The notes below the pieces were generated by a model. That model searched no databases. It was not told where the DNA came from and worked only from the letters and a program-made list of their open reading frames with translations. From Chiua virens (lineage: Eukaryota > Basidiomycota > Agaricomycetes > Boletales > Boletaceae), in assembly GCA_019787685.1 (NCBI GenBank), contig JAHNUO010000007.1, positions 1,860,001-1,924,000 on the forward strand: a DNA stretch of 64,000 nucleotides. The letters run 5' to 3'. A program made the position numbers and the translations under genes. This document shows, piece by piece, positions 12,334 to 21,495 of the stretch (its first letter is position 1; each line of letters opens with the position of its first letter).

Positions 12334-13996
12334 CTTGTAGTACCAAGCATAGAGAAATCAAAGTAAAAGTAAAAGAAAAGATGAATTGTAACAATAAGAC
12401 CCTGGCAATGGTGCTTCAAGAAATCTTTTCTACTGTTTACCCTAACATTGAGTACAAAGTTACCATTCATGGCACTGTATTCAGAGTGGTGTGTCATCCC
12501 CTTATTTCATTTTTTCTCGTTCCCTCATTGCCCTTCACTGAAACATGAATAAGTGTTACAGTGCCTGCCCAAGTGGCACAGTGGATTCAAATCCACAGCA
12601 CTTGTTATGGTCATTCATTATTTCTAGGAAATGATTAAGGAGAGTACAGAGTCAGAGTCATCTAATGTGTTGGTCTAACAAATTGCTGTGCACCTGATTT
12701 CTCCACCAGATTCATGCATGAGGATTGCAACAATTCCAATCCTTCTCACAATTTCCACTCTGACTTTGTCATCAAACTTGTTGCAAATGCCCACTTGAGC
12801 AAAACTTTACATGCTGCTGACATCCTGTCCTTGGGGACTGCAGAGCTGCAGCAGGATTATGATATGGAGAGTGTTATCAGGCTTGTGGCAGCTGTGGTAC
12901 AACTTTCTTCAAGTTGTGCTATTTAATCTGATGTTCTGATTTTTTTATTGAAGTTTGAGCATGTGTTCATGCTTGTTTGTGATGGCATTATTAATATCTG
13001 GGACACTGTGAAGGAAATGGCAGAGAAGAAGGGAAAAGTCATGTTGCCAAAGACACTCAACAAAGTGACTGGAAACAAGGCTGAGCAAAGGCATGTCAAT
13101 GTTCTCTGTCAATAACTGGAGCAATGAAATGCAGTCATGTACCACTGCACTCATCAGGATTCAGGAAGGGCCCTGAAAACACTGCCAATATCATTCTGAC
13201 TGCAAGTCAATCACTCAACCATGCCCCTGCTAATCCTGTTACCTGCTACAATGCCAATACCATTGATCCATGCTCTTTACTTTGGTACATAAATATTTCT
13301 CAAACCTTATCTGTCTAGATAGTAACTAGTAATAAATCTCCAGATTTAATCTGATTGTTCATATTGTAGCTAAGCACATCTGAGTCACCACAACTATCTA
13401 TTTCCACTAGATTTCAATCCTCCCTGCTGAGCTCTCATTTATATTTGCCTTTCACAAATTTTTCTGATTTTCAACTACTTTAATCAATTTTTGTACTTAC
13501 CTCATTTTCTCAATGGGTGACCTGAGTGACTTCCCATTGAGGCAACTCATCCAAGTGTGAAAAGTGCAATAATATTCACATGGCCCTACAGGCAAACCTG
13601 GACCTTGTTGACAGTGGTTGTAAGGTTTAATGTGAGACATATAATGATTGATGCAAAAAGATAACAACTAAGGTGAGTAATAGTGTAGAAATTAGAAGAA
13701 CCCAAAAATAGCCCTGTTTGCATGTGATCCTCACACTCCAGGTACATGTGAAGAGACTGGCACAACATCAGAACAAAAAAGAGAGAAAAAAAAAGACTTG
13801 CCAACATTGCTCATCGAAGCCATCACTGTCCGAGAAAACATCAAAAGAAGAAATAACACATAGAAGAGACAGAGAAAAAGATGACTTACCTGAGTTGCTC
13901 TCAACTCAAAGCCATTATTGAGAAAAGGAGATCAGAAAAAGGAGTACAGTAAGACACACATTACATAATCTGTTCAGCTGGATCATGCTGTGGCAC
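12334..13996 (+). pseudogene. Decayed host gene remnant, DUF6532-like
   Basis: Plus-strand remnants include the pattern VLQEIFSTVYPNIEYKV near 12410-12465, a stretch with HSDFVIKLVANAHL near 12750-12800, and one with FEHVFMLVCDGI near 12955. The first resembles the 'IW..VYP.I.Y.V' motif that I associate with DUF6532 proteins. Stops and frame changes throughout indicate decay. This is the likely continuation of the minus-strand fragment at 9155-9373 before the inversion and the copy 2 insertion. The rest (13320-13996) shows nothing recognisable. Confidence 0.4.
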
Positions 13997-14587
13997 TGTT
14001 AGAGACCGTGCGACTTGGAGGTAGCCAACTCCAGATCTCCAGAGTTGTAGCATCAGATGGGACTTGGCTTTACCATATGTGATGCACCCTTGTCACAGTC
14101 TGTCCCTGTATTTCAGACATGTAGAAAATGGAGGTAGATGTAAGACTCAACACATAAAGTGGAGTTGAGCAGAGTGAAGACTGTCAAGGACTTCTCAGAG
14201 TGTTTGGAGTAAGTCATACAAATAAACTAATATTCAGACTGAAGTTACAATTGAAGTAACTACAGTTTATATACTCAGAGAAAACATAATGATTAGTCAC
14301 GGAGTAAGGAGATGAATAATATGGAGAAATGGAGAATGACTAATTCTGAGTAAGATACGAGATCGGGAAACTACATAGCCGGAGGTAAGTCAGGTACTGA
14401 GGAAGCTGGAGCTGTGCTCGTAAGCAAGACACAGGTTATGTACTAAAACAAAAGAGGAAACATATATATGTATGTAACGGAGGTCCAGGGTCACAGAGTT
14501 GCGTCCTGAGGTAGATTAACCTGGAGTTCATGTCTAAGAGAATTGGAGTTATATCCAGAGGAATGGAGAACAGAGTGGTATATGACA
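13997..14587 (+). repeat. Solo LTR of family B
   Basis: 591 bp, TGTTAGAGAC to TATATGACA, flanked by GGCAC on both sides (13992-13996 and 14588-14592). It is the best-preserved copy of the LTR also seen at 2822-3100, 3136-3463 and 9699-9958. No internal region of this family is present, so its superfamily is unknown; 5 bp duplications fit either gypsy or copia. Confidence 0.92.
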
Positions 14588-14592
14588 GGCAC

Positions 14593-15010
14593 ACACCACA
14601 CCCATGCCAACGAAACTGAATACTTTCCTTTTAAGGGTCAAGATAAGCAGCAGTTTTGAAAAACAGACCTGGACCTTTTTTGAGATCCAGGAATAAGCTC
14701 AACAAGTCTACTTCAAGAAATCAAGTCACTAGCCTTGGACAGCTTGCATAAACCCAACTTATTCTCCCTTAGACTGCTTATTAAGGCATATAAGTGCCAT
14801 CAAGCACCAGATAAGGCCATGGTCAATTTCCTGATAAACTTGGTCACAGACCTAGGAGTCATGAATACATGACACATGTAATTCTTGTGATCAGACAGAG
14901 CAATAACTAAAAGGCCTACCAAAGGCAACAATTGACAGGGCAAATTTGAACTCATGGCAGCCAAGGTGTTTCTGGCCCCAGGGACTGTCATGATCATCAT
15001 GGCCAATACC
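14593..15010. other. Unassigned stretch between LTR insertions
   Basis: No gene, RNA or repeat recognised. It was continuous with 21876 onward before the complete gypsy element inserted. Confidence 0.5.
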
Positions 15011-15311
15011 CTATCTGTTACGATATCAACTTTTCCTCACTTCATAACTCCAACTTTTGATCTATTCTAAAGATACATGCCTCATGTCAAGGCTGTCCAA
15101 AGGATCATATCCGATTGGCTGCCACAATAACACAGCATCCATCAACACATGCCCTTATCATTTCATTTCCCTTATCACTGACTCATCATCGACAGTGCAA
15201 GGCTATGCTCTTATCTATGACTCATATCTATTCACACCTTATCATCCAATAGGATACATTAGGCTTATCTACGTAGTTCATACTCAGATTAGAACTCCGA
15301 TATCCATGTAG

Positions 15312-15319
15312 TATATAAA
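15312..15319 (+). promoter_or_regulatory. TATA box of the gypsy LTR
   Basis: TATATAAA lies 35 bases upstream of the AACAAAGTTCT segment at 15347, a normal distance to a transcription start. It is conserved in the other LTR copies. Confidence 0.7.
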
Positions 15320-15346
15320 CCCCATGAATGACAGCCAGAGAGCTCT

Positions 15347-15357
15347 AACAAAGTTCT
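15347..15357 (+). promoter_or_regulatory. Putative transcript 5' end / self-primer segment
   Basis: AACAAAGTTCT is the exact reverse complement of AGAACTTTGTT at 15448-15458, just after the LTR. In Tf1/sushi retrotransposons the first 11 transcript bases fold back on such a site, are cleaved and prime minus-strand DNA. The 11-base length and the position below the TATA box fit; the start site itself is inferred. Confidence 0.6.
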
Positions 15358-15447
15358 CTTGGAGTTTTCGCCTCTCATCTGGACTGAACCCCCTCTCACT
15401 TCATCCACTATACTTTACAGTCTAGATTTGTTCTAGGTTGTTTCATT

Positions 15448-15458
15448 AGAACTTTGTT
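15448..15458 (+). other. Primer-binding site, self-priming type
   Basis: AGAACTTTGTT begins 2 bases after the LTR end. Complementary over exactly 11 bases to 15347-15357; the flanking bases do not pair. Conserved in copy 2 (antisense, near 11891-11901). Confidence 0.65.
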
Positions 15459-15678
15459 GTTTATCTTCGCCGTTGATCGACTACTGTCAAGTCACAACCT
15501 CGTCGTAGCCCCTACTACAAAATAACACAACCGGGCCCAAGTAAGTCCCAAGTTTGAAAAGTAGTTGGAACATTTGCTACCAATAAGCCGAATTGCAAAA
15601 GACTCAAGGTCTAGCAATCGCAGAAGCAGATAGCGCACCCTTGACCAGAAAGGAGATCTTAACTGACCTGCCCAATCA

Positions 15679-16245
15679 GTGTCGAACCTACCACTCTCGG
15701 CCATCGCAGCAGCCGCTAAGGCCTACCCTGACCTCGTCGACGAACCCTACGTCTTCGACGCAGCTTATCTCGCAGAAGTCGTCGCTCTCGAGGACCTTGA
15801 TCCCGAAGACCGCACCGACACCGAAATCTTCCACGCCTTATTAGGCCACTTTATAGGGGAAACTACTCCCTTACCAGACTACTCTAGTGAACGAGAGTCA
15901 ACCCGGTCCGACAGCCCGGCACTTAGGTATCCAACTGAGGAAGTTGAAGTGAAGCGCGAATATATTCCCGCTCCTATTCCCGAAAGAGAACCATCACCTT
16001 TCCCACCAGCTCCTTTGAGAGAACCATCGGAGGAAAGTTTAGGAGACCCAAACGATTGGCTCCCACCCAGAGAGATTGAGAGAAGAAACGCCAGGACAGA
16101 TCTCGAGAGAAAGAGAATCCTGAGACGCTATAAGGCGAACAGAGTACCTACCCGCATACGTCCTTACTCCCAGTACGATCATCTCGAGTACCCTTACTTT
16201 AGGCCTCAAAACACTCTCAAAACACCTAGGAGATACACCCAGTAG
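15679..16245 (+). CDS. Accessory ORF1, acidic proline-rich protein upstream of gag
   Basis: 188 codons between a TGA at 15664 and a TAG at 16243. No ATG occurs anywhere in it, in any frame; the start given is a GTG shared with copy 2, so initiation must be non-AUG or depend on processing I cannot see. The N-terminal half is acidic (EVVALEDLDPEDRTD), the middle is rich in proline and glutamate, and the C-terminal third is basic (RKRILRRYKANR). Comparison with copy 2 shows mainly third-position differences, so it is a real protein. No family recognised. Its stop directly abuts, in frame, the ATG of ORF2. Confidence 0.75.
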   Translation: MSNLPLSAIAAAAKAYPDLVDEPYVFDAAYLAEVVALEDLDPEDRTDTEIFHALLGHFIGETTPLPDYSSERESTRSDSPALRYPTEEVEVKREYIPAPIPEREPSPFPPAPLREPSEESLGDPNDWLPPREIERRNARTDLERKRILRRYKANRVPTRIRPYSQYDHLEYPYFRPQNTLKTPRRYTQ

Positions 16246-16515
16246 ATGCTCGCTTATTTCATCTCCGCAGCAATCTTTGTAATCTTCCTTACAATAACCT
16301 TTGTGTTCTACCAAATCTCCAAAAATCTTATCGACTACCAGAGGTCCTTGAACTTCAGGTTTCAGTTCAACGAACACACTTTCATCTTTGCTCTTTACGC
16401 CCCCTACAAGCAACAAGACTACCAGTACCAAGCACCCCCTGTTATTAACAACACCGCTGGTCCCTGGAACGCTCCAGTAAACGCAGGAGACTGGGATAAC
16501 CAAACCGATAACTAG
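16246..16515 (+). CDS. Accessory ORF2, 89-residue membrane protein upstream of gag
   Basis: ATG to TAG, 89 codons. Residues ~3-23 are hydrophobic (AYFISAAIFVIFLTITFVFY) and should span a membrane or act as a signal anchor. The remaining ~65 residues are polar and aromatic, ending WNAPVNAGDWDN plus a short tail. The homologue in copy 2 has the same length and ~80% identity by eye, with conservative changes in the hydrophobic part. Its ATG is the first ATG of the predicted transcript. The next ATG is the gag start, 2 nt after its stop. This is unusual for chromoviruses; function unknown. Confidence 0.85.
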   Translation: MLAYFISAAIFVIFLTITFVFYQISKNLIDYQRSLNFRFQFNEHTFIFALYAPYKQQDYQYQAPPVINNTAGPWNAPVNAGDWDNQTDN

Positions 16516-16517
16516 AT

Positions 16518-17705
16518 ATGGATTACCACACTGCGCTCGGAGTTTTAAATGACACCTCCCGCACAAACGGAGATCGACTAATGGCCGCCTTCACCCTCGT
16601 TGCAGAACAAGCGACACTCATAGCCTCATTAGAAGGGCAACTCAATGCTCTACCCGTTATACCACCGCAAGCGGCCGCCTCATCTTCTAAAGTCGAAATC
16701 TTCGCAGACCCAGGGTCATATGACGGAGAGATGGCCAAATTCGAAGAATGGTGGGCCAAAATGAAAGGATGGCTCGAAGTAAACAATCTCGCCATTCCAA
16801 AGGGCTCATACAGGGCCGTACAAGCCGTACTCTCACGGTTAAAAGGAAAGAAAGCGGCGCAGTTCGCAGAAACGCGCTTAGCTAAAGGATCCGCTCTCAC
16901 ATGGGCAACACTAGTACAGGACATCGAAGGGATGTTCCGACAAAACAACAAGGTCGATTGGGCTAGATCCCAATTGGAAAATCTAAGACAAGGAACGATG
17001 AGAGTAGAGGACTATATCGTCCAATGGGAGGCTCTGTGGCTACAAGCACACATTGATCCTACCCATGCGATAAGACTCCTTGAGGCAAACACTGCCCACT
17101 CCATCATTTACCAAATCTTCCGTGACGGACACAGGGTAGACCCCTTCCACGCCATGTACACGGACCCCAAACACGCAGAATACGAACCTGATCGTGATCA
17201 CGCGGTCATCACATACCTTTCCTGGATCCGAACAGCAGGAAACGCCATGGAAGCACTAAATTACGTGCGACCAGACCGCTATAAAAAGTATAAGGATCCC
17301 AATGCTATGGACATTGGCCAAGCCACTTACGCCGAAAGAGACGAAGATGGCTGGTTCACAGGAAAAGAAGTCAGAGCATTTGGTCAGAAGAAGACCAATA
17401 ACTCAAACAAGTGCTACAACTGCGGCGGTGCAGGTCATAGAACCAACGAATGCACCAAACCTAAAAACCAGTGCAGTGAATGCAAGTGGTACGGCGGATC
17501 CCATAAGACGCAATGTTCGCGCAAAGTCCGCTCGACAAACAAGGAAGAGAAGAAGACCATATCTTCTACTTCCACCACTTCCCCATCTGTACCGGCTAAA
17601 GACCCCTTTGCCGCCATCCGAGGGATGTCCCCTGAGGAAGTTCAAGCATACTACTTCGACATGTATGAAAACAAGAACGGAAAGGGAAAAGGCAAGGCGA
17701 ACTGA
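16518..17705 (+). CDS. gag: Gag polyprotein
   Basis: 395 residues. A capsid-like region covers about 60-290 (blocks KFEEWWAKMKGWLEVN, KAAQFAETRL, WARSQLENLRQGTMRVEDYIVQW). It is followed by a zinc knuckle CYNCGGAGHRTNEC at ~299-312 and a second Cys/His group ending HKTQC. The tail is lysine/serine-rich. It would coat and package element RNA in the cytoplasm. The ATG at 16518 is the second ATG of the predicted transcript. It stops at TGA (17703), with the heptamer GGGAAAA 13 bases earlier in the right phase for -1 slippage. Intact in this copy, broken in copy 2. Confidence 0.93.
   Translation: MDYHTALGVLNDTSRTNGDRLMAAFTLVAEQATLIASLEGQLNALPVIPPQAAASSSKVEIFADPGSYDGEMAKFEEWWAKMKGWLEVNNLAIPKGSYRAVQAVLSRLKGKKAAQFAETRLAKGSALTWATLVQDIEGMFRQNNKVDWARSQLENLRQGTMRVEDYIVQWEALWLQAHIDPTHAIRLLEANTAHSIIYQIFRDGHRVDPFHAMYTDPKHAEYEPDRDHAVITYLSWIRTAGNAMEALNYVRPDRYKKYKDPNAMDIGQATYAERDEDGWFTGKEVRAFGQKKTNNSNKCYNCGGAGHRTNECTKPKNQCSECKWYGGSHKTQCSRKVRSTNKEEKKTISSTSTTSPSVPAKDPFAAIRGMSPEEVQAYYFDMYENKNGKGKGKAN
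17684..17690 (+). promoter_or_regulatory. Candidate -1 ribosomal frameshift heptamer
   Basis: GGGAAAA reads G GGA AAA in the gag frame, the X XXY YYZ pattern. A -1 slip here bypasses the gag stop and enters the frame that in copy 2 runs uninterrupted into protease (4198-4560). Conserved in copy 2. No downstream structure was tested. Confidence 0.45.
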
Positions 17706-17925
17706 GTAAACTGGGATCTCACGTTCGCGCCACCCTTCCTAAAGAATATGAAAACACCGTTTCTTTAAAGTTTGACTTTACTTATTCAGAAATACCTCCC
17801 TGGCAAGAGGATAAACTACCTAAATCACCAAAAACAACAGAAAACGAAAGCGTTGACAGCGTCTCTGCGGAGCGCGGCGGACACGATAATCTACATCGGT
17901 AGAAAAAGAAATAGTATTACCAATT

Positions 17926-20900
17926 TTGGTATCCCCAGTAAACCAAATTGGCTATGTTGGAGCAAAAGCGCTTTTAGATAGTGGAGCTAACGCGATCTTC
18001 ATACACGAGGACTACGTCGCTAAGCATAAACTTCCCACTCACGCGCTACCCCATGCTATACAAGTCTTCAATGTTGACGGAACCAAGAATCAAGCTGGCT
18101 CCATAACTCACGCTACACGAATCCTAGTTGATTACAAAGGTCACAGGGAAATAGTGGATGCCGAAATTACCAACCTTGGAAAGAATGACCTTATCCTCGG
18201 ATTCACATGGTTAAAGCACCACAATCCCCATATAGACTGGAACACAGGATCGGTTGTAATGCGGAGATGTCCAGAATCATGTCATTCTCAAGAAGAAGAC
18301 GATTTCTTGGATTCCATTATCGCAGAAGAACTTAAATATGCAAACTCTATCGCGGAATCCCGCATTTTTACCGCAAACATGGAAACTCCACCTACTCCTC
18401 CTAAGGAACGCACTCTTGAAGAGATGGTCCCACGAGAATATATGAAATATGCTAAAGTATTTGGTAAAACGCAGTCTGAAAGGATACCATTACGCAAACC
18501 ATGGGATCACAGCATTGACCTAAAAGAGTCTTTCGTTCCAAAGAAGGGTCACTTAATACCCCTCTCCGTCACAGAACAAGAGGAGGTTTCCGCATTCATT
18601 GATGACCAACTAAAGAAAGGTTACATCAGACCCTCTAAGTCCGAACAGACATCTCCGGTCTTCTTTGTCCCAAAGAAAGATGGAAAGAAACGCATGGTCC
18701 AGGATTACCGATACCTAAACGAACATACCAGCAAAAATAACTACCCCTTGCCGCTCATTTCGCAGCTTGTGGATAAACTAAAAGACGCTAAGCTATTTAC
18801 AAAAATGGATCTCCGATGGGGATACAATAATGTACGCATTAAAGAAGGCGACGAATGGAAAGCAGCATTTGTCTGCCACCGAGGGTCTTTCGAACCCATC
18901 GTCATGTACTTCGGATTATGTAACTCTCCAGCAACGTTTCAAACCATGATGAACGAAATCTTTGCCGATATGAACGGCGTCGTTGTCGTTTACATCGATG
19001 ACCTTATGATCTTTACAGACACTGATGATTATGAAACTCATGACAAAATCGTACTCGAAGTGCTTAAACGCCTCGAAGAGAACGATCTATATGTAAAACC
19101 AGAAAAATGCTTCTTCTGCGTAAAAGAAGTGGATTTCCTCGGAATGATCGTGGGAACTGATGGAATTAAAATGGATAATGAGAAAACCAAAGCAGTCGCT
19201 GAATGGCCCGTTCCCACCTCAGTCAAACACATCAGGAGTTTCCTCGGACTTGCCAACTTCTATCGCAGATTCATTAAAGATTACGGAAAAATAGCACGAC
19301 CTTTACACGATCTTACTAAAAAGGATCAAAAATTTGAATGGACCTTCGCTTGTGACGAAGCATTCACTATGCTTAAAAAGGCTTTTACGACAGCCCCTAT
19401 CCTTGCTTATCCGGATCAGAATGCCAAATATCGCTTAGAATGCGATTCATCGGATTTCGCTACAGGAGCAGTCCTATCTTTAGAAAAAGAAGGACTTTGG
19501 CACCCAGTCGCTTACAATAGCCACTCCATGACACCAGAAGAACGAAATTACCCAATAGCTGATAAAGAAATGCTCTCGGTTATCCGTTCTCTAGAACTAT
19601 GGCGCCACTATCTTGAGGGTGCAAAATATGAATTTGAAATATGGAATGACCACCAGAACCTTACATGGTTTATGACACGCCAAGATCTTAACCGAAGACA
19701 AGCGAGATGGGCGCAATACCTCTCACGCTTTAACTTCACTTGGCACCACAAGGCTGGAGTCACTATGGGAAAAGCAGATGCTCTAAGCAGACGAGAAGAT
19801 CACATGATCGGAATCAAAGATGATAACAAAGGAATCCTTCTCATGGATCCATCTAAAATCAGATCAGCCGTCACTCTCCTATACAATGGCGATCAATTCT
19901 TATCTGACGTACAACATGAAACTATGAAACTATCACCTAATGCCATGAAACACTTACTTTCCATTGGATACAAAGTCGAGGACGCCTTCCTTAGAAAGGG
20001 GGATAGAATCTTCATTCCGGATGCATTACGCACCAAATCTATAACCATGTTTCATGACACACCGGAAGCAGGACACCCCGGTTATGACAAAACTTTAGAA
20101 CTTCTATCTCGAACCTACATTTGGCCTCGAATGAATGAAGAAGTCAAAAATTATGTCTCACACTGTGAAAGATGCGCACGATTCAAGGGTTCTAATCAGA
20201 AAACAGCAGGACTCCTGCAACCCTTAGAAACACCATCATTACCATGGGAAGATATCTCAGCAGATTTCATCACAGATCTCCCACTTTCACACTCCTATGA
20301 CTCCATTCTCACAGTTGTGGATCGCTTCTCTAAAGAAGTCGAATTCATCCCATGCCACAAAACGTGTACATCTATGGATCTCGCTAAATTATATCTCTCA
20401 CACATATGGAAACATCATGGCCTCCCTAAAACCATCATCTCAGATAGAGGACCACAATTCGCTTCCCAACTTATGAAAGATATATGCTCAGGGTTAAAAA
20501 TAACACCCAAATTAAGCACCGCACATCACCCACAAACAGACGGACAATCGGAACGAATGAACAGAGAAGTGCAACAATATCTTCGCATGTTCTGTGCTGA
20601 GAAAGATAACACATGGGTCGATTGGCTCCCTCTCGCACAATTCTCATCCAACAGCAAGAAACACACTGCCACTAAATTCTCACCATTCGAAATAACACGT
20701 TCCTACGTCCCTAGAATGGGAATTATGCCACAATCTATGAAAAACCCGACTGCTCAGAACTTCATCACGGATTTTTCTGAGGTTCTAGAGCAAACCAAAT
20801 CTAATATAGATAAAGCCGCGGAACATATGAAAAACGTTGCAGATAAATCGAGATCAGAACCCCCTTCCTATTTGGTTGGCGACAAGGTCTGGCTCTCCAC

Positions 20901-21495
20901 TACAAACCTAAAAATAAAGCAACACCCCAAATTCACCGAAAAGTGGATTGGACCCTATGAAATAATCTCTATGCACGGTCCGAATGCTTTAAAGCTTCGA
21001 CTCCCACGCACTATGCGAATACACCCAGTCGTAAACATCTCTCAGGTTAAACCTTATAAGGAACATCTACCAGAACAGCCGGTTTATAAACCACGACCTG
21101 TCGTAATCGGAGAAGACCGAGAAGAAGAATTCGAAGCGGATTACATTGTTGATTCCCGAATGAAGGGACGACACTTAGAATATCTCATACACTGGAAAGG
21201 TTATGATGATGACGAAAGAACTTGGGAACCACTAAAGAATCTAAAGAATGCACCGGATCTCATATCTGATTTCCATGAAGCACATCCAGATGCCCCAAGA
21301 AAACTAAAAGTCACACAAACCGAATTTAACTCTATGTTCCGAACCTATGACAATAAAACTTCACACGAAGATGAGGATAGTCTCCATCGTCTCAATTATG
21401 AAACAGATCATTCGGAGTCTGATCATCAGAAGGGGGATAGTGTTACGATATCAACTTTTCCTCACTTCATAACTCCAACTTTCGATCTATTCTAA
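17926..21495 (+). CDS. pol: Pol polyprotein: protease, RT, RNase H, integrase, chromodomain
   Basis: 1189 codons from the first in-frame ATG. Aspartic protease LLDSGAN at ~16-22; RT with VPKKDGKKRMVQDYRYLN and active site YIDD at 356-359; RNase H starting LECDSSDFATGAVLS; integrase with H...H...CERC zinc site, then the D (ISADF), D (SDRGPQF) and E (GQSERMN) catalytic residues; GPY/F-like segment; chromodomain at ~1070-1125 (YLIHWKGYDDDERTWEPL). The last 18 codons lie inside the 3' LTR. The N-terminal ~70 codons expected from copy 2 are out of frame here, because 49 bases are missing near 17888 and the upstream frame hits TAG at 17900. This copy may therefore need another source of Gag-Pol, or internal initiation at 17926. 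Confidence 0.93.
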   Translation: MVSPVNQIGYVGAKALLDSGANAIFIHEDYVAKHKLPTHALPHAIQVFNVDGTKNQAGSITHATRILVDYKGHREIVDAEITNLGKNDLILGFTWLKHHNPHIDWNTGSVVMRRCPESCHSQEEDDFLDSIIAEELKYANSIAESRIFTANMETPPTPPKERTLEEMVPREYMKYAKVFGKTQSERIPLRKPWDHSIDLKESFVPKKGHLIPLSVTEQEEVSAFIDDQLKKGYIRPSKSEQTSPVFFVPKKDGKKRMVQDYRYLNEHTSKNNYPLPLISQLVDKLKDAKLFTKMDLRWGYNNVRIKEGDEWKAAFVCHRGSFEPIVMYFGLCNSPATFQTMMNEIFADMNGVVVVYIDDLMIFTDTDDYETHDKIVLEVLKRLEENDLYVKPEKCFFCVKEVDFLGMIVGTDGIKMDNEKTKAVAEWPVPTSVKHIRSFLGLANFYRRFIKDYGKIARPLHDLTKKDQKFEWTFACDEAFTMLKKAFTTAPILAYPDQNAKYRLECDSSDFATGAVLSLEKEGLWHPVAYNSHSMTPEERNYPIADKEMLSVIRSLELWRHYLEGAKYEFEIWNDHQNLTWFMTRQDLNRRQARWAQYLSRFNFTWHHKAGVTMGKADALSRREDHMIGIKDDNKGILLMDPSKIRSAVTLLYNGDQFLSDVQHETMKLSPNAMKHLLSIGYKVEDAFLRKGDRIFIPDALRTKSITMFHDTPEAGHPGYDKTLELLSRTYIWPRMNEEVKNYVSHCERCARFKGSNQKTAGLLQPLETPSLPWEDISADFITDLPLSHSYDSILTVVDRFSKEVEFIPCHKTCTSMDLAKLYLSHIWKHHGLPKTIISDRGPQFASQLMKDICSGLKITPKLSTAHHPQTDGQSERMNREVQQYLRMFCAEKDNTWVDWLPLAQFSSNSKKHTATKFSPFEITRSYVPRMGIMPQSMKNPTAQNFITDFSEVLEQTKSNIDKAAEHMKNVADKSRSEPPSYLVGDKVWLSTTNLKIKQHPKFTEKWIGPYEIISMHGPNALKLRLPRTMRIHPVVNISQVKPYKEHLPEQPVYKPRPVVIGEDREEEFEADYIVDSRMKGRHLEYLIHWKGYDDDERTWEPLKNLKNAPDLISDFHEAHPDAPRKLKVTQTEFNSMFRTYDNKTSHEDEDSLHRLNYETDHSESDHQKGDSVTISTFPHFITPTFDLF
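21427..21440 (+). other. Polypurine tract
   Basis: Purine-rich AGAAGGGGGATAG immediately before the 3' LTR, the expected plus-strand primer site. It lies within the Pol reading frame. Confidence 0.75.

Larger units (their letters stand above)
15016..15445 (+). repeat. 5' LTR of the complete gypsy element
   Basis: 430 bp, TGTTACGATA to TTGTTTCA, preceded by CTATC. Contains the presumed promoter: TATATAAA at 15312-15319. Confidence 0.96.

Noticed and set aside
15593..15844. ORF upstream of and overlapping accessory ORF1 in another frame
   Set aside because: It has no ATG. Differences from copy 2 change amino acids about as often as not, and the frames diverge downstream. A contribution to the ORF1 N-terminus cannot be excluded, but is unsupported.
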